Positions 21,129 to 29,157 of a stretch of DNA of 64,000 bases are shown here, one piece after another (the first letter of the stretch is position 1; every line of letters starts with the position of its first letter). The DNA is from Anaeromyxobacter oryzae. GTDB lineage: Bacteria; Myxococcota; Myxococcia; Myxococcales; Anaeromyxobacteraceae. The stretch covers positions 744,001 through 808,000 of the forward strand of contig NZ_AP025591.1 of assembly GCF_023169945.1 (NCBI RefSeq), given 5' to 3'. The position numbers were made by a program, and so were the translations under genes. The notes beneath the pieces were generated by a model. That model was not told where the DNA came from, made no database searches, and saw only the letters and a program-made list of their open reading frames with translations.

Positions 21129-21413
21129 TTACCGCGGCATCGCCTGCTGTCGCCGTGGCTGGAAGGGGATCACGCGGGCCTCGCGCCGCGCCTGCGGGCG
21201 GAGGCGGCGGCCGAGCGGCGCGCGCCGCCACAGGAGCGGCGTGAGCGCCAGGGCGGCGGCGATCCACGCGGTGGCGGTGACCCACGCCACCCGCAGCGCG
21301 ACCGCGAGGGCGCGAAACGCGAGCACGAAGCGCTTCTCGGGGCGGGGACGGCCAGCCGGCGCGGGGGCCAGCCGCAGGTGGCCGCGCGCGACCTGGGGAC
21401 CGGAGTGCGGCAC
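21129..21413 (-). CDS. Small membrane protein, hypothetical
   Basis: A 94-residue basic protein starting at GTG 21413, with GGAGGAGAG 7 bases before it, which is one of the best ribosome sites in the region. A hydrophobic stretch (~35-62, ALAVALRVAWVTATAWIAAALALTPLLW) could span the membrane once or twice, flanked by Arg-rich ends (GRRLRPQARREARVIPFQPRRQQ). It appears to be the first gene of the polysaccharide/sigma cluster. No family recognised. Confidence 0.55.
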   Translation of the reverse strand: MPHSGPQVARGHLRLAPAPAGRPRPEKRFVLAFRALAVALRVAWVTATAWIAAALALTPLLWRRAPLGRRLRPQARREARVIPFQPRRQQAMPR

Positions 21414-21524
21414 GGGTTCTCTCCTCCGCGTCGAATCTAGACACCGCGTTCTCGACCGGCCAGGCGACCTCGCCAGAGGGCCGCGGTGGCGCGATGCCAG
21501 CCGGACCTGCTAGACACGCCGGAG

Positions 21525-21989
21525 ATGCCCGGCCAGCCCCGCGCCTCCGGACCCACCCTCGCGGCCCTCGCGGGCGCGATCCACCTCGGGTTCGACGCGC
21601 TCGCGACCCGGTTGCCGGCCACCACCCCGCCCTACCTCCTCCTCGACCACGCCGGCGAGATGTTCCGCGGGCTCGTCGAGGCGCTCGATCGGACCGCCGT
21701 CATCATCACGGTGTCCGTCATGGCCGCGGCGGTCAACGGCATCATCGCCGCGCTCCTCGCCGTGGCGTTCGAAGGTCTGCCCCACCGCCGGAGGGCCCTC
21801 GCCTGGACGCTCCTCGGCCTGTGGACCCTCGGCGGGGCGCTCATGATGGCGATCTACCTGGCGCCCCCTTGGGGGATCGCCCTCGGGAGCCTCGCCGCGG
21901 GGATCCCGCGCGTGCTCCTCGTGGCCTGGGCGCTCGACCGGGTCATGCCGCCCGCGAAGTCGGAGCTTCCGGATTCGCGCGCCGCCTAG
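21525..21989 (+). CDS. Hypothetical multi-pass membrane protein
   Basis: A 154-residue protein with three or four hydrophobic segments (for example TAVIITVSVMAAAVNGIIAALLAVAF, ALAWTLLGLWTLGGALMMAIYLA and GIALGSLAAGIPRVLLVAWAL). The start is uncertain: ATG 21525 lacks a spaced ribosome site, and an in-frame GTG at 21486 would add 13 residues. The pattern resembles small uncharacterised inner-membrane proteins. It is divergent from the polysaccharide cluster and its end overlaps the convergent TPR gene by 4 bases. Function unknown. Confidence 0.6.
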   Translation: MPGQPRASGPTLAALAGAIHLGFDALATRLPATTPPYLLLDHAGEMFRGLVEALDRTAVIITVSVMAAAVNGIIAALLAVAFEGLPHRRRALAWTLLGLWTLGGALMMAIYLAPPWGIALGSLAAGIPRVLLVAWALDRVMPPAKSELPDSRAA

Positions 21990-22777
21990 CGGTTGGACCT
22001 GAGCAGCGGCCGGAGCGTTCGCTCGCGCCGCCCGGCCGCCGCGTCCGCCCGGGCCTCTGCCCGCCGGGCCGCGTCGGTCCGCCCGGTCCGGCGATAGAAC
22101 GCCGCGAGCCGCTCCCACCCCGCGGCGCGGTCCGGCGCCGCCTCGGCGAGCGCGACGAGCTCGGTCTCGGCCTCCCGGAGGCGCCCTGCGGCCTCGTACC
22201 GCACCGCGAGCCGGGTCCGCACGAACGCATCCTCGGGGCGGTCCGCGCGGACCCGCTCCAGCTCGGTCAGCGCCTCGGGGCCGCGGTCCAGCGCCTCGAG
22301 CACGACCGCGCGGCGCAGCCGGACCGCCGGGTCGTCGGCGAGGGCGAGCGCGCGGCCGTAGCCGTCCGCCGCCGCCGTCGCGTCCCCGCGCAGCTCGGCG
22401 AGCTCGGCGGAGACGAGGTACCAGCGGGCGTTCCCGTCGCGCGCCTGGACGCCCGCGAGGATCGTCGCCGCGCGCTCCGGCTCCCGGCCGTCCACGACGA
22501 GCAGGTCCACGAGCTCGAGCCGCACGTCGTCCGACTCCGGAGCGCCCTCGAGCGCGGCCTCGAGCCGGGCGCGGGCACCGGCCAGATCGCCGTCGGCGCG
22601 GAGGACGCGCGCGCGGGCGAGGAGCACGTCCGGGCGCGGGCCCGGGGGCGGCCCCGGCGGAGCAGGAGGCGGGGGCGCCTCGGCCACGACCGGGGGCGGG
22701 GCCTTCTTCTCCGCGGGGGTGCCGCAGGCGACGAGGGCCACGGAGGGGAGGAGCAGGAGGGCGCGGTTCCGGAGCAC
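21986..22777 (-). CDS. TPR lipoprotein
   Basis: A 263-residue lipoprotein starting at GTG 22777; the signal VLRNRALLLLPSVALVAC places the lipid Cys at residue 18. A Pro-rich linker (PPPPAPPGPPPGPRP) leads to four or five tetratricopeptide units (for example ARVLRADGDLAGARARLEAAL, ALTELERVRADRPEDA and WERLAAFYRRTGRTDAARRAEA). Such proteins act as envelope scaffolds; no enzyme motif is present. It is divergent from mutS2, about 100 bases away. Confidence 0.8.
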   Translation of the reverse strand: MLRNRALLLLPSVALVACGTPAEKKAPPPVVAEAPPPPAPPGPPPGPRPDVLLARARVLRADGDLAGARARLEAALEGAPESDDVRLELVDLLVVDGREPERAATILAGVQARDGNARWYLVSAELAELRGDATAAADGYGRALALADDPAVRLRRAVVLEALDRGPEALTELERVRADRPEDAFVRTRLAVRYEAAGRLREAETELVALAEAAPDRAAGWERLAAFYRRTGRTDAARRAEARADAAAGRRERTLRPLLRSNR

Positions 22778-22880
22778 GCGACATCTTAACGCGCCAGCGC
22801 CGTTCCTCTTCCCCGCGGACGGCCGCACCGCACCGCCGGACCGGTCTCCGCTGGCGGACCGCGGCCTCCTCGGGTAATCG

Positions 22881-25283
22881 ATGCGCCCAGCGATGCGCGC
22901 CGAAGACACGCTCCAGGAGCTCGGCTGGCCCCAGATCCTCTCCGCCCTCGCGGGCCGCTGCCGCCTCCCCGCGGGGCGCCGGCTCGCCGAGGCGCTGCCG
23001 TTCCTACCCGACGCCGCTGCGACGAGGGAGGCGCTCCGCGCGGTGGACGAGGCGCGGCGACTGTCGGAGAGCGGCGTCGCGCTGCCGCTCGGAGGCGTCG
23101 GCGACGTGGAGGGGCACCTCGACCGCGCCTCGAAGGGTGGCGTCCTGGAGCCCATCGCGCTCCGGGAGTGCGCCGCCCTCTCCCGGGCCGCCGCCCGCAC
23201 CCGGGACCAGCTCGAGGCGCGCGCCGGCGAGCTGCCGCGGCTCTGGGCCGTCGCGGAGGCGCTGACCGAGGGCGCCGCGCTGGCGGATCGGATCGAGCGG
23301 GCGATCGAGCCCTCGGGCGCGATCTCGGATCGCGCGAGCCCGGCGCTCGCGGCGGCGCGGGACCGCGCGCGCGGCCTGCACCGCGCCCTGAAGACGCAGG
23401 TCGAGGCCCTCCTCGACGACGAGATGATGCAGCGCCACCTCCGCGACCGGTACTTCACGATCCGGAACGAGCGCTACGTGCTCCCGGTGCTCGCGAGCAG
23501 CCGGTCGGCGGTGCCGGGCATCGTCCACAACGCGTCGCAGTCCGGGCAGACGCTGTTCGTCGAGCCCGACTCGATGGTCGAGCTCGGGAACGAGCTGTCC
23601 ATCGCCACCGCGATGATCGCCGAGGAGGAGCAGCGGATCCTGCGCGAGCTGTCCGAGGCGCTCGGCGCCGGCTCCGGGGCGCTCGCGCGCGACCTCGCGG
23701 CCCTGGCGCGCCTCGACGTGCTCGAGGGCGAGGCGCTCCTCGCCTCCGACCTCGACGCGCACGCGCCCGAGGTCGCCCCGGCGAGCGGCGGCTTCGAGCT
23801 CCTGTCGCTCCGGCACCCGCTCCTCGTGCTCCAGGGGAAGAAGGTCGTCGCGAGCCACGTCCGGCTCGTGCCGCCGCAGCGCGCCCTCATCGTCTCGGGG
23901 CCCAACGGGGGCGGCAAGACCGTGGCCATCACGGCGGTCGGCCTCTCCGCGCTCATGCTCCGCGCGGGCCTGCCGGTCGCGGCCGCGGAGGGCTCCCGGC
24001 TGCCCTTCTTCCTCGAGGTGAAGGCGGCGATCGACGAGCGCGGCGACCTCGCCAAGGACCTCTCGACCTTCACCGCCCACCTCACCGCGGTGAAGGACAT
24101 GCTCGCGGGCGCGATCCCGGGCTCGCTGGTGCTCGTCGACGAGATCGCGGCCGACACCGACCCGCGCGAGGGCGCGGCGCTCGCCGCGGCCATCCTCGAG
24201 GCGCTCGTGGAGCGGGGCGCGACGGTGCTCGTCACGACCCACCTCGACGAGCTCAAGGCGATCGCGCTCGTGGACACGCGGTACGCCAACGCGCGGGTGG
24301 GCTTCGACGCCGAGCGGCTCCAGCCGACCTACCAGCTGCACCTCGGCGCGCCGGGCAGCTCGTCGGCCATCGAGGTCGCCGCGCGCGTCGGCCTCCCGCC
24401 GGCGGTGGTGGAGCGCGCGCGCCAGGCGAAGGGCGGCCAGGGAGGCGCCCTCGGCGACGCGCTCCGCGCCCTCGACGAGGAGCGGGCGCGGCTCCAGGCG
24501 GCCCGGCGCGAGGCGGACGAGACCCTCGAGCGCGCGCGGCGCGCCGAGGACCGGGCGCGCGCTGCGGAGGAGAGCGCGCGCCGGGCGGAGCGGGAGGCGG
24601 CGGCGCGGATGGGCGCGGCGCTCGCCGACGACATCGAGGCCGCGCGGGGCGAGGTCGCGGACCTCCTCGCGTCGCTGCAGGCGCAGCCCTCGGTGAAGCG
24701 GGCCGCGGAGGCCGCGGCGCAGCTCGAGGCGTGGAAGGCGACCGTCGCTCAGGCCGCGAGGGCCACGCAGGCGCGGGCCGAGGCGGGCGCGGAGGCGCTC
24801 CCGGGCGGCGAGGTGAAGCCCGGGGTCCGGGTGCGGATCGCGTCGCTCGGGCACGAGGGCGAGGTCGTCGAGGTGGACGGGAAGGAGGCGCTGGTCCGGG
24901 CCGGCGCGCTCAAGATCCGCCGCCCGGTGTCGGATCTCGTGCCGCTGTCCGGAAAGGCGCGATCGGCCGCCCTCGGGAAGAGCAAGGGCGAGAAGCTCGC
25001 CGCTGCGGACGCGGCGCGGCCCGGCGCGCCGCTGTCGTCGGAGCGGCGCCTCGACGTGCGGGGCATGCGCGTCGAGGAGCTGCTGCGCGAGGTGGAGCGG
25101 TTCCTCGACGGCCTCTACGCCGGCGGCGAGCCCGACGCGCTCATCCTCCACGGGCACGGGACCGGCGCGCTGAAGCAGGCGCTTCGTGACTATCTGTCCG
25201 CTTCACCGTACGTGGGAGCATTCCGCGGCGGCGACCGGCACGAGGGCGGCGACGCCGTCACGATCGTCACCCTGCGACATTAG
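22881..25283 (+). CDS. mutS2: MutS2 endonuclease
   Basis: An 800-residue cytoplasmic protein of the MutS2 family, which lacks the mismatch-recognition domain of MutS and acts in suppressing homologous recombination or rescuing stalled ribosomes. It shows the core/lever region (1-320, with RDRYFTIRNERYVLPVLAS and VHNASQSGQTLFVEP), ATPase Walker A GPNGGGKT near 340, and Walker B LVLVDEIAADTDPREG. A charged coiled coil (~510-610) leads to the C-terminal Smr nuclease domain (LDVRGMRVEELLREVE, LHGHGTGALK). Length is normal. An in-frame ATG 12 bases later is an equally possible start. Confidence 0.96.
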   Translation: MRPAMRAEDTLQELGWPQILSALAGRCRLPAGRRLAEALPFLPDAAATREALRAVDEARRLSESGVALPLGGVGDVEGHLDRASKGGVLEPIALRECAALSRAAARTRDQLEARAGELPRLWAVAEALTEGAALADRIERAIEPSGAISDRASPALAAARDRARGLHRALKTQVEALLDDEMMQRHLRDRYFTIRNERYVLPVLASSRSAVPGIVHNASQSGQTLFVEPDSMVELGNELSIATAMIAEEEQRILRELSEALGAGSGALARDLAALARLDVLEGEALLASDLDAHAPEVAPASGGFELLSLRHPLLVLQGKKVVASHVRLVPPQRALIVSGPNGGGKTVAITAVGLSALMLRAGLPVAAAEGSRLPFFLEVKAAIDERGDLAKDLSTFTAHLTAVKDMLAGAIPGSLVLVDEIAADTDPREGAALAAAILEALVERGATVLVTTHLDELKAIALVDTRYANARVGFDAERLQPTYQLHLGAPGSSSAIEVAARVGLPPAVVERARQAKGGQGGALGDALRALDEERARLQAARREADETLERARRAEDRARAAEESARRAEREAAARMGAALADDIEAARGEVADLLASLQAQPSVKRAAEAAAQLEAWKATVAQAARATQARAEAGAEALPGGEVKPGVRVRIASLGHEGEVVEVDGKEALVRAGALKIRRPVSDLVPLSGKARSAALGKSKGEKLAAADAARPGAPLSSERRLDVRGMRVEELLREVERFLDGLYAGGEPDALILHGHGTGALKQALRDYLSASPYVGAFRGGDRHEGGDAVTIVTLRH

Positions 25284-25315
25284 CGCGCACCCGTCGGAGT
25301 CAAAAATCCGTTGCA

Positions 25316-25329
25316 TTGACCGCGGTCAA
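25316..25329. promoter_or_regulatory. Perfect 14-bp palindrome upstream of porin gene
   Basis: TTGACCGCGGTCAA reads the same on both strands and lies 153 bases before the porin ATG in the only promoter-sized gap ahead of the porin/liv genes. Its form suits a dimeric regulator of TetR or similar type. The bound protein cannot be named from the sequence. Confidence 0.45.
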
Positions 25330-25481
25330 CACGCCCCGTTCGGTGCAAAGTTTGCCGCAGCGCGCCACCTTTTTTGCGCTCGGTCGTTCGCCTGGTGTGG
25401 TAGAGAAGGAGCTACCCGTCCGGGCTTTCGGAATGACGCACCCTGGACACACCCCGCGCTTCTGTACGTGGAGGAATCTGC

Positions 25482-26846
25482 ATGAAGCCTGTGAAGAAGC
25501 TGGTCGCTGCAGCCCTCGCAGCATCTCTGCCGCTCGCTGCGCTCGCGCAGACGACGCCGGCTGAGCCCGCAAAGCCTGCGGAGACCGCCCCGGCCGCGAC
25601 GCCGGCCCCGGCGCCGAAGCCGGCCGACGACACCATGAAGGTGACCCCGTACGGCTTCGTCCTCGTGAACGCCTTCTTCGACGGCGACACCTTCACGACC
25701 CGGGACTACCCCGGCCAGGTCGCCGGCGCGAACGCGGGCGGCGCGTTCCTCATGAGCGCCCGCCAGTCCCGCTTCGGCGTCCGCCTCGCCGGCAAGGACA
25801 CGGCCTTCACGGGCGCTGACCTCTCCGGCGTCATCGAGTTCGACTTCAAGGCCGGCCACCTGCCGACGTCGGCGACCTGCCCTGCGGGCGGCGGCGCGTG
25901 CACCATCACGACGGCGAACACGCCGTCCACGTCCTGGTACAACGGCCTCATGCGGCTCCGCCTCGCCTCCGCGACGGCGAGCTGGAAGTTCTCCGGCGGC
26001 CAGTCCTTCGCCATCCTCGGCGGCCAGGACTACGGCCTCGTGAACCCGCTCTTCGCCGAGTCGCTCGCGTGGGTGGCGGACCCGCTCTTCTGGCAGGCGG
26101 GTAACCTGTGGCGCCGCGGGCCCCAGTTCCGCGGCACGTACACGGGCGCCTTCGGCGGCCTCGGCCTCCAGCTGGCGGCGGCGATCGTCTCCCCCGCCGA
26201 CGGCTTCACCCCGGTGGACAACGGCGCCGGCAACCGCTCCCGCATGCCGGACGTCGAGGGCCGCGCGGCCGTCTCGTACAAGGCCTCGCCCGACATGAAC
26301 GGCACCGTCGGCGTGGCGTACAGCTACGGCAAGCGCCGCTTCGACACGACGGCGACGTACACGGGCAACACCCGTGACATCACGGTGGACGTGTTCGGCG
26401 TCGACGCGGAGATCAACGTTCCGTACCTGACGGCGAAGGGCGAGTACTACACCGGCAAGGGCATGGACGACACGTACAACGGCATCCTCTCGCCCGGCGT
26501 CCAGGGCTCGCTCGGCGCGACGACCGACACGCGCCGCGCCATCAACTCCGACGGCTACTGGGCGCAGGGCATCCTGAAGCCGCTCCCGGCGGTGTGGGTG
26601 ACCATCGGCTACGGCCTCGGCGAGGCGAAGGACGCGGACCTCACCTCCGCGGCTTCCGCGGCCGGCACGCGCCGCAAGAGCACCCAGCTCGCGGGCGGCG
26701 TGATCTTCAACGCCGGCAAGTGGTGGCGGTTCGGCGTCGAGGCCATCAAGGTCGAGACGACCACCCACGGCAACTCGTTCAACGGCGCCACGGCGAACAA
26801 GGACGATGCGACGCAGGTCGCGATCTCCTCGCAGCTGAAGTTCTAA
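25482..26846 (+). CDS. Outer-membrane porin
   Basis: A 454-residue outer-membrane protein with signal peptide MKPVKKLVAAALAASLPLAALA and an Ala/Pro/Lys-rich linker to residue ~50. A barrel with alternating strands opens KVTPYGFVLVNAFFDG and continues with SRFGVRLAGKD and SGVIEFDFKAG; it closes with the classical terminal Phe (VAISSQLKF). It resembles DcaP-like or general Gram-negative porins. GGAGG sits 7 bases before the ATG. A strong terminator follows, then the liv operon in the same direction, so it may supply substrate to that importer; this link is inferred from position only. Confidence 0.88.
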   Translation: MKPVKKLVAAALAASLPLAALAQTTPAEPAKPAETAPAATPAPAPKPADDTMKVTPYGFVLVNAFFDGDTFTTRDYPGQVAGANAGGAFLMSARQSRFGVRLAGKDTAFTGADLSGVIEFDFKAGHLPTSATCPAGGGACTITTANTPSTSWYNGLMRLRLASATASWKFSGGQSFAILGGQDYGLVNPLFAESLAWVADPLFWQAGNLWRRGPQFRGTYTGAFGGLGLQLAAAIVSPADGFTPVDNGAGNRSRMPDVEGRAAVSYKASPDMNGTVGVAYSYGKRRFDTTATYTGNTRDITVDVFGVDAEINVPYLTAKGEYYTGKGMDDTYNGILSPGVQGSLGATTDTRRAINSDGYWAQGILKPLPAVWVTIGYGLGEAKDADLTSAASAAGTRRKSTQLAGGVIFNAGKWWRFGVEAIKVETTTHGNSFNGATANKDDATQVAISSQLKF

Positions 26847-26865
26847 GAAGTCCGCACCACATCGG

Positions 26866-26895
26866 GGGCGCCCGCGTGAATCCGCGCGGGCGCCC
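26866..26895 (+). terminator. Hairpin terminator after porin gene
   Basis: A perfect 11-bp stem, GGGCGCCCGCG (26866-26876) with CGCGGGCGCCC (26885-26895), has an 8-base loop and is followed by TTCGTCT. It separates the porin transcript from livJ. Confidence 0.7.
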
Positions 26896-26938
26896 TTCGT
26901 CTATCCGCGGTAGCCCTCACGCACAGGAGCGCCACCTC

Positions 26939-28090
26939 ATGACGAAGATCGTCGCGCAGATGCTGGCCGCCCTCGCCCTCGCCCTGCCGGGCGCCGGCCA
27001 GGCGCAGGTGAAGATCGGCTTCATCAACTCGATCACGGGCCCCGAGGCCCCCATCGGCGAGAACCTCACGAACGGGGTCGATCTCGCGGTGGAGGATCTC
27101 AAGAAGAAGGGCGTGAACGTCACGATCGTCCGGCAGGACGACACCGGCAAGCCGCAGGTCGCCATGAGCGCGATGGAGCAGCTCGCGACGGGCGACGAGG
27201 TCGCGGTCGTGGTCGGCCCGTACACCTCGGCCTCGGCGAACGCGGTCGCGAAGCTCGCGCACCAGTACAAGGTCCCGCAGATCGTCCCCGCGGCGGCGAA
27301 GGAAGAGATCACGAAGCAGGGCTACTCGTACGTGTTCCGCGTGAACGCGCCGGCGCACCAGTACGCGCAGTCGCTCATCGACGCGGCGCTCGGGTTCGGG
27401 AAGCCGAAGTCCATCGCCTTCATCTACGAGTCCACCGACTTCGGCACCTCCGTCTCGAGCGCGGGGAAGGAGTACGCGAAGGCGAAGGGGCTCCAGATCG
27501 TCGGCGACGAGGCGTACCAGAAGGGCGCGCCGGACTACCGCTCGACGCTCACCAAGATCAAGGCGGCGAACCCGGACCTCGTCTTCATGGTCTCCTACGT
27601 CGCGGACGCGATCCTGCTCATGCGGCAGTCGCGCGAGGTCGGCCTGAAGCCCCAGGCGTTCCTCGGCGGCGGCGCCGGGTTCGACACCGCCCAGTTCGAG
27701 GGCGAGCGGGACATCTCGACCAACGTCTTCTCGGTGACCCAGTGGACGCCCGAGAGCTCGGCCGCCTCCCAGGAGTTCGAGCGCCGCTACAAGGCGAAGT
27801 TCGGCAAGAAGCCGACCTACCACGCGGCCTGCGCCTACGTGGCGACCCTCGTCGCGGGCGAGACCGCCGCGAAGGCGGGCGGCGACCGCACGAAGATCCA
27901 GGCGGCGCTCGCGAGCGGCAGCTGGAACGGGATCCTCGGCGACGTGAAGTTCGAGACGTTCGACGGCTTCACGAACCAGAACAAGCTCGTGATGCCGGTG
28001 GTCCAGTACCAGAACGGGAAGTCCGTCACGGTCTACCCGGCGAAGGCCGCGAAGGCGAAGCCGGTGTACCCGTTCCCGGGCTGGAAGTAG
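26939..28090 (+). CDS. livJ: Branched-chain amino-acid-type substrate-binding protein
   Basis: A 383-residue periplasmic binding protein of the Leu/Ile/Val (HAAT) type. The signal peptide MTKIVAQMLAALALALPGAGQA precedes QVKIGFINSITGPEAPIGENLTNGVDLAVEDL, the typical opening of the family. VGPYTSASANAVAKLAHQYKVP and FRVNAPAHQYAQSLIDAAL follow. AGGAG is about 10 bases upstream of the ATG. The ligand could be branched-chain amino acids, but relatives also bind aromatic acids, amides or urea, so the substrate is not proven. It heads the livHMGF genes, with a terminator-like hairpin between it and livH. Confidence 0.92.
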   Translation: MTKIVAQMLAALALALPGAGQAQVKIGFINSITGPEAPIGENLTNGVDLAVEDLKKKGVNVTIVRQDDTGKPQVAMSAMEQLATGDEVAVVVGPYTSASANAVAKLAHQYKVPQIVPAAAKEEITKQGYSYVFRVNAPAHQYAQSLIDAALGFGKPKSIAFIYESTDFGTSVSSAGKEYAKAKGLQIVGDEAYQKGAPDYRSTLTKIKAANPDLVFMVSYVADAILLMRQSREVGLKPQAFLGGGAGFDTAQFEGERDISTNVFSVTQWTPESSAASQEFERRYKAKFGKKPTYHAACAYVATLVAGETAAKAGGDRTKIQAALASGSWNGILGDVKFETFDGFTNQNKLVMPVVQYQNGKSVTVYPAKAAKAKPVYPFPGWK

Positions 28091-28109
28091 CCGCGTCGCG
28101 ACGACGGCG

Positions 28110-28150
28110 GAGCGGGGGCCCGTGCCGCGCGGGACCCCCGCTCTTCTTGT
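28110..28150 (+). terminator. Terminator or attenuator between livJ and livH
   Basis: GAGCGGGGG (28110-28118) pairs with CCCCCGCTC (28135-28143), with an inner CCCG/CGGG stem, and is followed by TTCTTGTTGT. It probably lets only part of the transcripts continue into the permease genes, giving more binding protein than transporter. Confidence 0.7.
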
Positions 28151-28279
28151 TGTGATCGTCGCGTGGCACGTCCCACGATCGCGGCGCGCAGCACGAGCAC
28201 TCACGGCCGCGCGCATGGGGTAGCGTGACCGGCCGCCGTCGACCGGGGGAGCACGGCGTCCTGCTGGAGGAGCACTCGG

Positions 28280-29146
28280 ATGACGGTCTTCTTGCAGTCC
28301 GTGCTGAGCGGGATCCTGGTGGGCGGCATCTACGCGCTCATCGGGATCGGCCTCACGATGATCTTCGGCGTCATGCGCGTCATCAACTTCGCGCACGGCG
28401 AGCTCCTCATGCTCGGGATGTACCTGACGTGGGGCCTCTTCAACTGGCTCCACCTCGACCCGTTCCTGTCCATCGTGCTCGTCGCGCCCGCGCTCTTCCT
28501 GTGGGGCGCGTTCCTGCAGCGCGCGTTCATCAACCGCGTGCTGAACGCGCTCCCGCAGAACCAGATCCTGCTCACCATCGGGCTCGGCCTCGTGATGAGC
28601 AACAGCGTCATGCTCGCGTTCACCTCCGACTACCGGATCCTGACCACGAGCTACTCTTCGTCGAGCTACGACCTCTTCGGCCTCTCCGTGTCGAAGCCGC
28701 TCCTCTACGCGTTCCTCATCACCGTGGCGATCACCGTCGCGCTGTACGGGTTCCTGCTCCGGACCGACACCGGGCAGGCGATCCGGGCGACGGCGCAGGA
28801 CCGCGAGGCCGCGCAGCTCATGGGCATCAACGTCGGCTGGACGTCCGTGCTGGCGTTCGGGATCGGCGCGGCGCTGGCCGGCACCGCCGGCGCGCTCATC
28901 TCGCCCACGTACTACATCTTCCCGCAGGTCGGCGGCGCCTTCACGCTGAAGGCGTTCGTCATCGTGGTGCTCGGCGGGATGGGCAGCATCGTCGGCGCCA
29001 CGCTCGGGGGCGTGATCATCGGGCTCACGGAGTCGCTCGCGGCGGTCTACGTCGCCGGCGGCCTCAAGGAGCTCGTCGTGTTCGTCCTGTTCCTCGCCCT
29101 CCTCCTCTTCAAGCCGGCCGGCCTCCTGGGCAAGACCCGGGCCTGA
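28280..29146 (+). CDS. livH: Branched-chain amino-acid ABC transporter permease LivH
   Basis: A 288-residue inner-membrane permease with about eight segments. It opens FLQSVLSGILVGGIYALIGIGLTMIFGVMRVINFAHGELLMLG, the classic LivH N-terminus, and carries the coupling-helix region TGQAIRATAQDREAAQLMGINV (EAA-type loop) that contacts the ATPases. GGAGGAG lies before the ATG. It pairs with LivM, 11 bases downstream. Confidence 0.95.
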   Translation: MTVFLQSVLSGILVGGIYALIGIGLTMIFGVMRVINFAHGELLMLGMYLTWGLFNWLHLDPFLSIVLVAPALFLWGAFLQRAFINRVLNALPQNQILLTIGLGLVMSNSVMLAFTSDYRILTTSYSSSSYDLFGLSVSKPLLYAFLITVAITVALYGFLLRTDTGQAIRATAQDREAAQLMGINVGWTSVLAFGIGAALAGTAGALISPTYYIFPQVGGAFTLKAFVIVVLGGMGSIVGATLGGVIIGLTESLAAVYVAGGLKELVVFVLFLALLLFKPAGLLGKTRA

Positions 29147-29157
29147 GGGAGCGCACC

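Noticed and set aside
23004..25157. 717-codon frame opposite mutS2
   Set aside because: Antisense shadow with low-complexity Arg/Leu/Glu product; MutS2 motifs on the plus strand are complete.
28160..28185. Possible sigma54 promoter before livH (TGGCACG)
   Set aside because: The -24 element is perfect but the -12 element (ACGA instead of TTGC) lacks the essential GC at the right spacing.
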